Of a DNA stretch of 15,732 nucleotides, positions 14,994 through 15,732 are shown piece by piece. The stretch comes from Chloroflexota bacterium. GTDB lineage: Bacteria > Chloroflexota > Dehalococcoidia > UBA3495. The notes beneath the pieces were generated by a model. That model saw only the letters and a list, made by a program, of their open reading frames with translations. It made no database searches and was not told the origin of the DNA. The stretch spans positions 1-15,732 of the forward strand of contig JACZXN010000010.1 in assembly GCA_022571575.1 (NCBI GenBank), in the 5' to 3' direction. Every line of letters starts with the position of its first letter. The first letter of the stretch is position 1. Made by a program: the position numbers and the translations under genes.

Positions 14994-15732
14994 ATGCCGG
15001 ACCACAGCGTAACCGTCGATTATTCGACCACCCCATCCCAGATCGAGTTCTCGCCGGTCTTCAACATCGCGGTCCACCTGATCGACCGTCACGTGGCGGA
15101 GGGACGGGGCTCCTACCCGGCAATCATTAACGCCGACGCCAGGGACGACGCCGGAGAGCAGGCCGAGAAACAGGTCACCTACCAGCAACTGGCCGAGCGG
15201 GTCAACCGGTGCGGGAACCTGCTCAGTTCCCTGGCGGCGGAACCCGGCGGCCGCATTCTGATGGTGGTTAAAGACTGTCCCGAGTTTTTCTACCTATTCT
15301 GGGGGGCCATCAAGGCGGGACTGGTGCCCGTGCCCTTGAACACGCTGCTCCGGGCCGACGACTACCGGTTCATGATTGAAGATTCGGCCTGCGTGGGACT
15401 GGTCTACTCCCCCGAATATCAAACTGAGGTGGCCCCAGCCGTGGCGGCCTCGGACCACCAGCCGGGGTTCATCCTCTGCACCGAGGGCCCCAGCGGGCTG
15501 GCCAACCTGATGGAGGGGTACGCCCCGATCCTGGAACCGGCCCCAGCCACGGCGGATTCGGAGTGCTTCTGGCTCTACTCCTCGGGCTCGACCGGCCGGC
15601 CCAAAGGCGCCGTGCACCGCCACCGGGACATCGCCGCCACCTGTGTCCACTACGCCGTGGACACCCTGGGAATGACCAAAGAGGACATCTGTTTCTCGGC
15701 CGCCAAGTTGTTCTTCGCCTACGGTCTGGGCA
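14994..15732 (+). CDS. bclA: Benzoate-CoA ligase (partial, C-terminus beyond the window)
   Basis: First 246 residues of an AMP-forming ligase that makes benzoyl-CoA from benzoate, ATP and CoA, supplying BoxB. The ATG at 14994 follows AAGGAG by 7 nt; another ATG 5 nt upstream is out of frame. The N-terminus (F-N-I-A-V-H-L-I-D-R-H at 23-33) is the benzoate-CoA ligase type. The phosphate-binding loop WLYSSGSTGRPKGAVHRHRD spans 193-212. CFSAAKLFFAYGLG at 233-246, just before the edge, is a segment characteristic of benzoate-CoA ligases rather than acyl-CoA synthetases in general. Reading continues open through base 15732, so the gene is cut by the window, not broken. It is the third gene of the box operon. 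Fluoro-, amino- or hydroxybenzoate preferences cannot be judged from this part. Confidence 0.93.
   Translation, partial: MPDHSVTVDYSTTPSQIEFSPVFNIAVHLIDRHVAEGRGSYPAIINADARDDAGEQAEKQVTYQQLAERVNRCGNLLSSLAAEPGGRILMVVKDCPEFFYLFWGAIKAGLVPVPLNTLLRADDYRFMIEDSACVGLVYSPEYQTEVAPAVAASDHQPGFILCTEGPSGLANLMEGYAPILEPAPATADSECFWLYSSGSTGRPKGAVHRHRDIAATCVHYAVDTLGMTKEDICFSAAKLFFAYGLG

Noticed and set aside
13950..15188. 412-residue open frame on the minus strand across boxB and the ligase start
   Set aside because: It covers two confident genes on the opposite strand and has no motif or ribosome site.

Overview
The window is about 15.7 kb of GC-rich bacterial DNA, densely coded and with no RNA genes, mobile elements or CRISPR arrays that I can see. 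The gene content suggests a Chloroflexota genome, perhaps the SAR202/Dehalococcoidia side. The hints are a family-5 solute-binding lipoprotein with a Ser/Thr/Pro/Ala-rich linker after its lipid-anchored cysteine, a luciferase-like (F420/FMN) oxidoreductase, a split thiamine-diphosphate decarboxylase, and aryl-CoA catabolism. This taxonomic placement is inference; no marker gene is present.

Layout from left to right. (1) 36-3631, plus strand: an ABC importer operon of peptide/nickel type, with a substrate-binding lipoprotein and two permeases of DppB and DppC type. A strong 11-bp hairpin lies between the binding protein and the permeases. No ATPase genes follow. (2) 3822-4906, minus strand: a two-subunit thiamine-diphosphate 2-oxoacid decarboxylase of the sulfopyruvate/phosphonopyruvate class, with start and stop codons overlapping. 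(3) 5067-7176, plus strand, divergent from (2): a phenylacetate-CoA-ligase-family enzyme and a crotonase-family protein that seems to lack both glutamates used by true hydratases. (4) 7275-10337, minus strand: a large soluble hybrid histidine kinase, GAF-GAF-GAF-PAS-HisKA-HATPase-REC. (5) 10660-11619, minus strand: a luciferase-like monooxygenase. (6) 11793 to the window end, plus strand: boxC, boxB and the start of a benzoate-CoA ligase gene. These encode the core of the aerobic benzoyl-CoA epoxidation (box) pathway.

In the box operon the ligase makes benzoyl-CoA, BoxB epoxidises the ring with O2, and BoxC opens the ring hydrolytically and releases formate. The diiron-ligand pattern of BoxB and the N-terminal crotonase active site of BoxC look intact, so the pathway is probably functional. 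BoxA (the reductase) and BoxD (the semialdehyde dehydrogenase) are not in the window. The second ligase plus crotonase suggests a further aryl- or acyl-CoA branch. The importer and sensor kinase may serve uptake and sensing, but only adjacency supports that link.

Two minus-strand promoters share a near-consensus TTGAC(A/C)-N17-TACAAT form, one before the decarboxylase and one before the luciferase-like gene. boxC has an extended -10 element. At both the decarboxylase and boxC the longest possible reading frame starts at a TTG overlapping the -10 hexamer, so I chose shorter starts with good Shine-Dalgarno sites.
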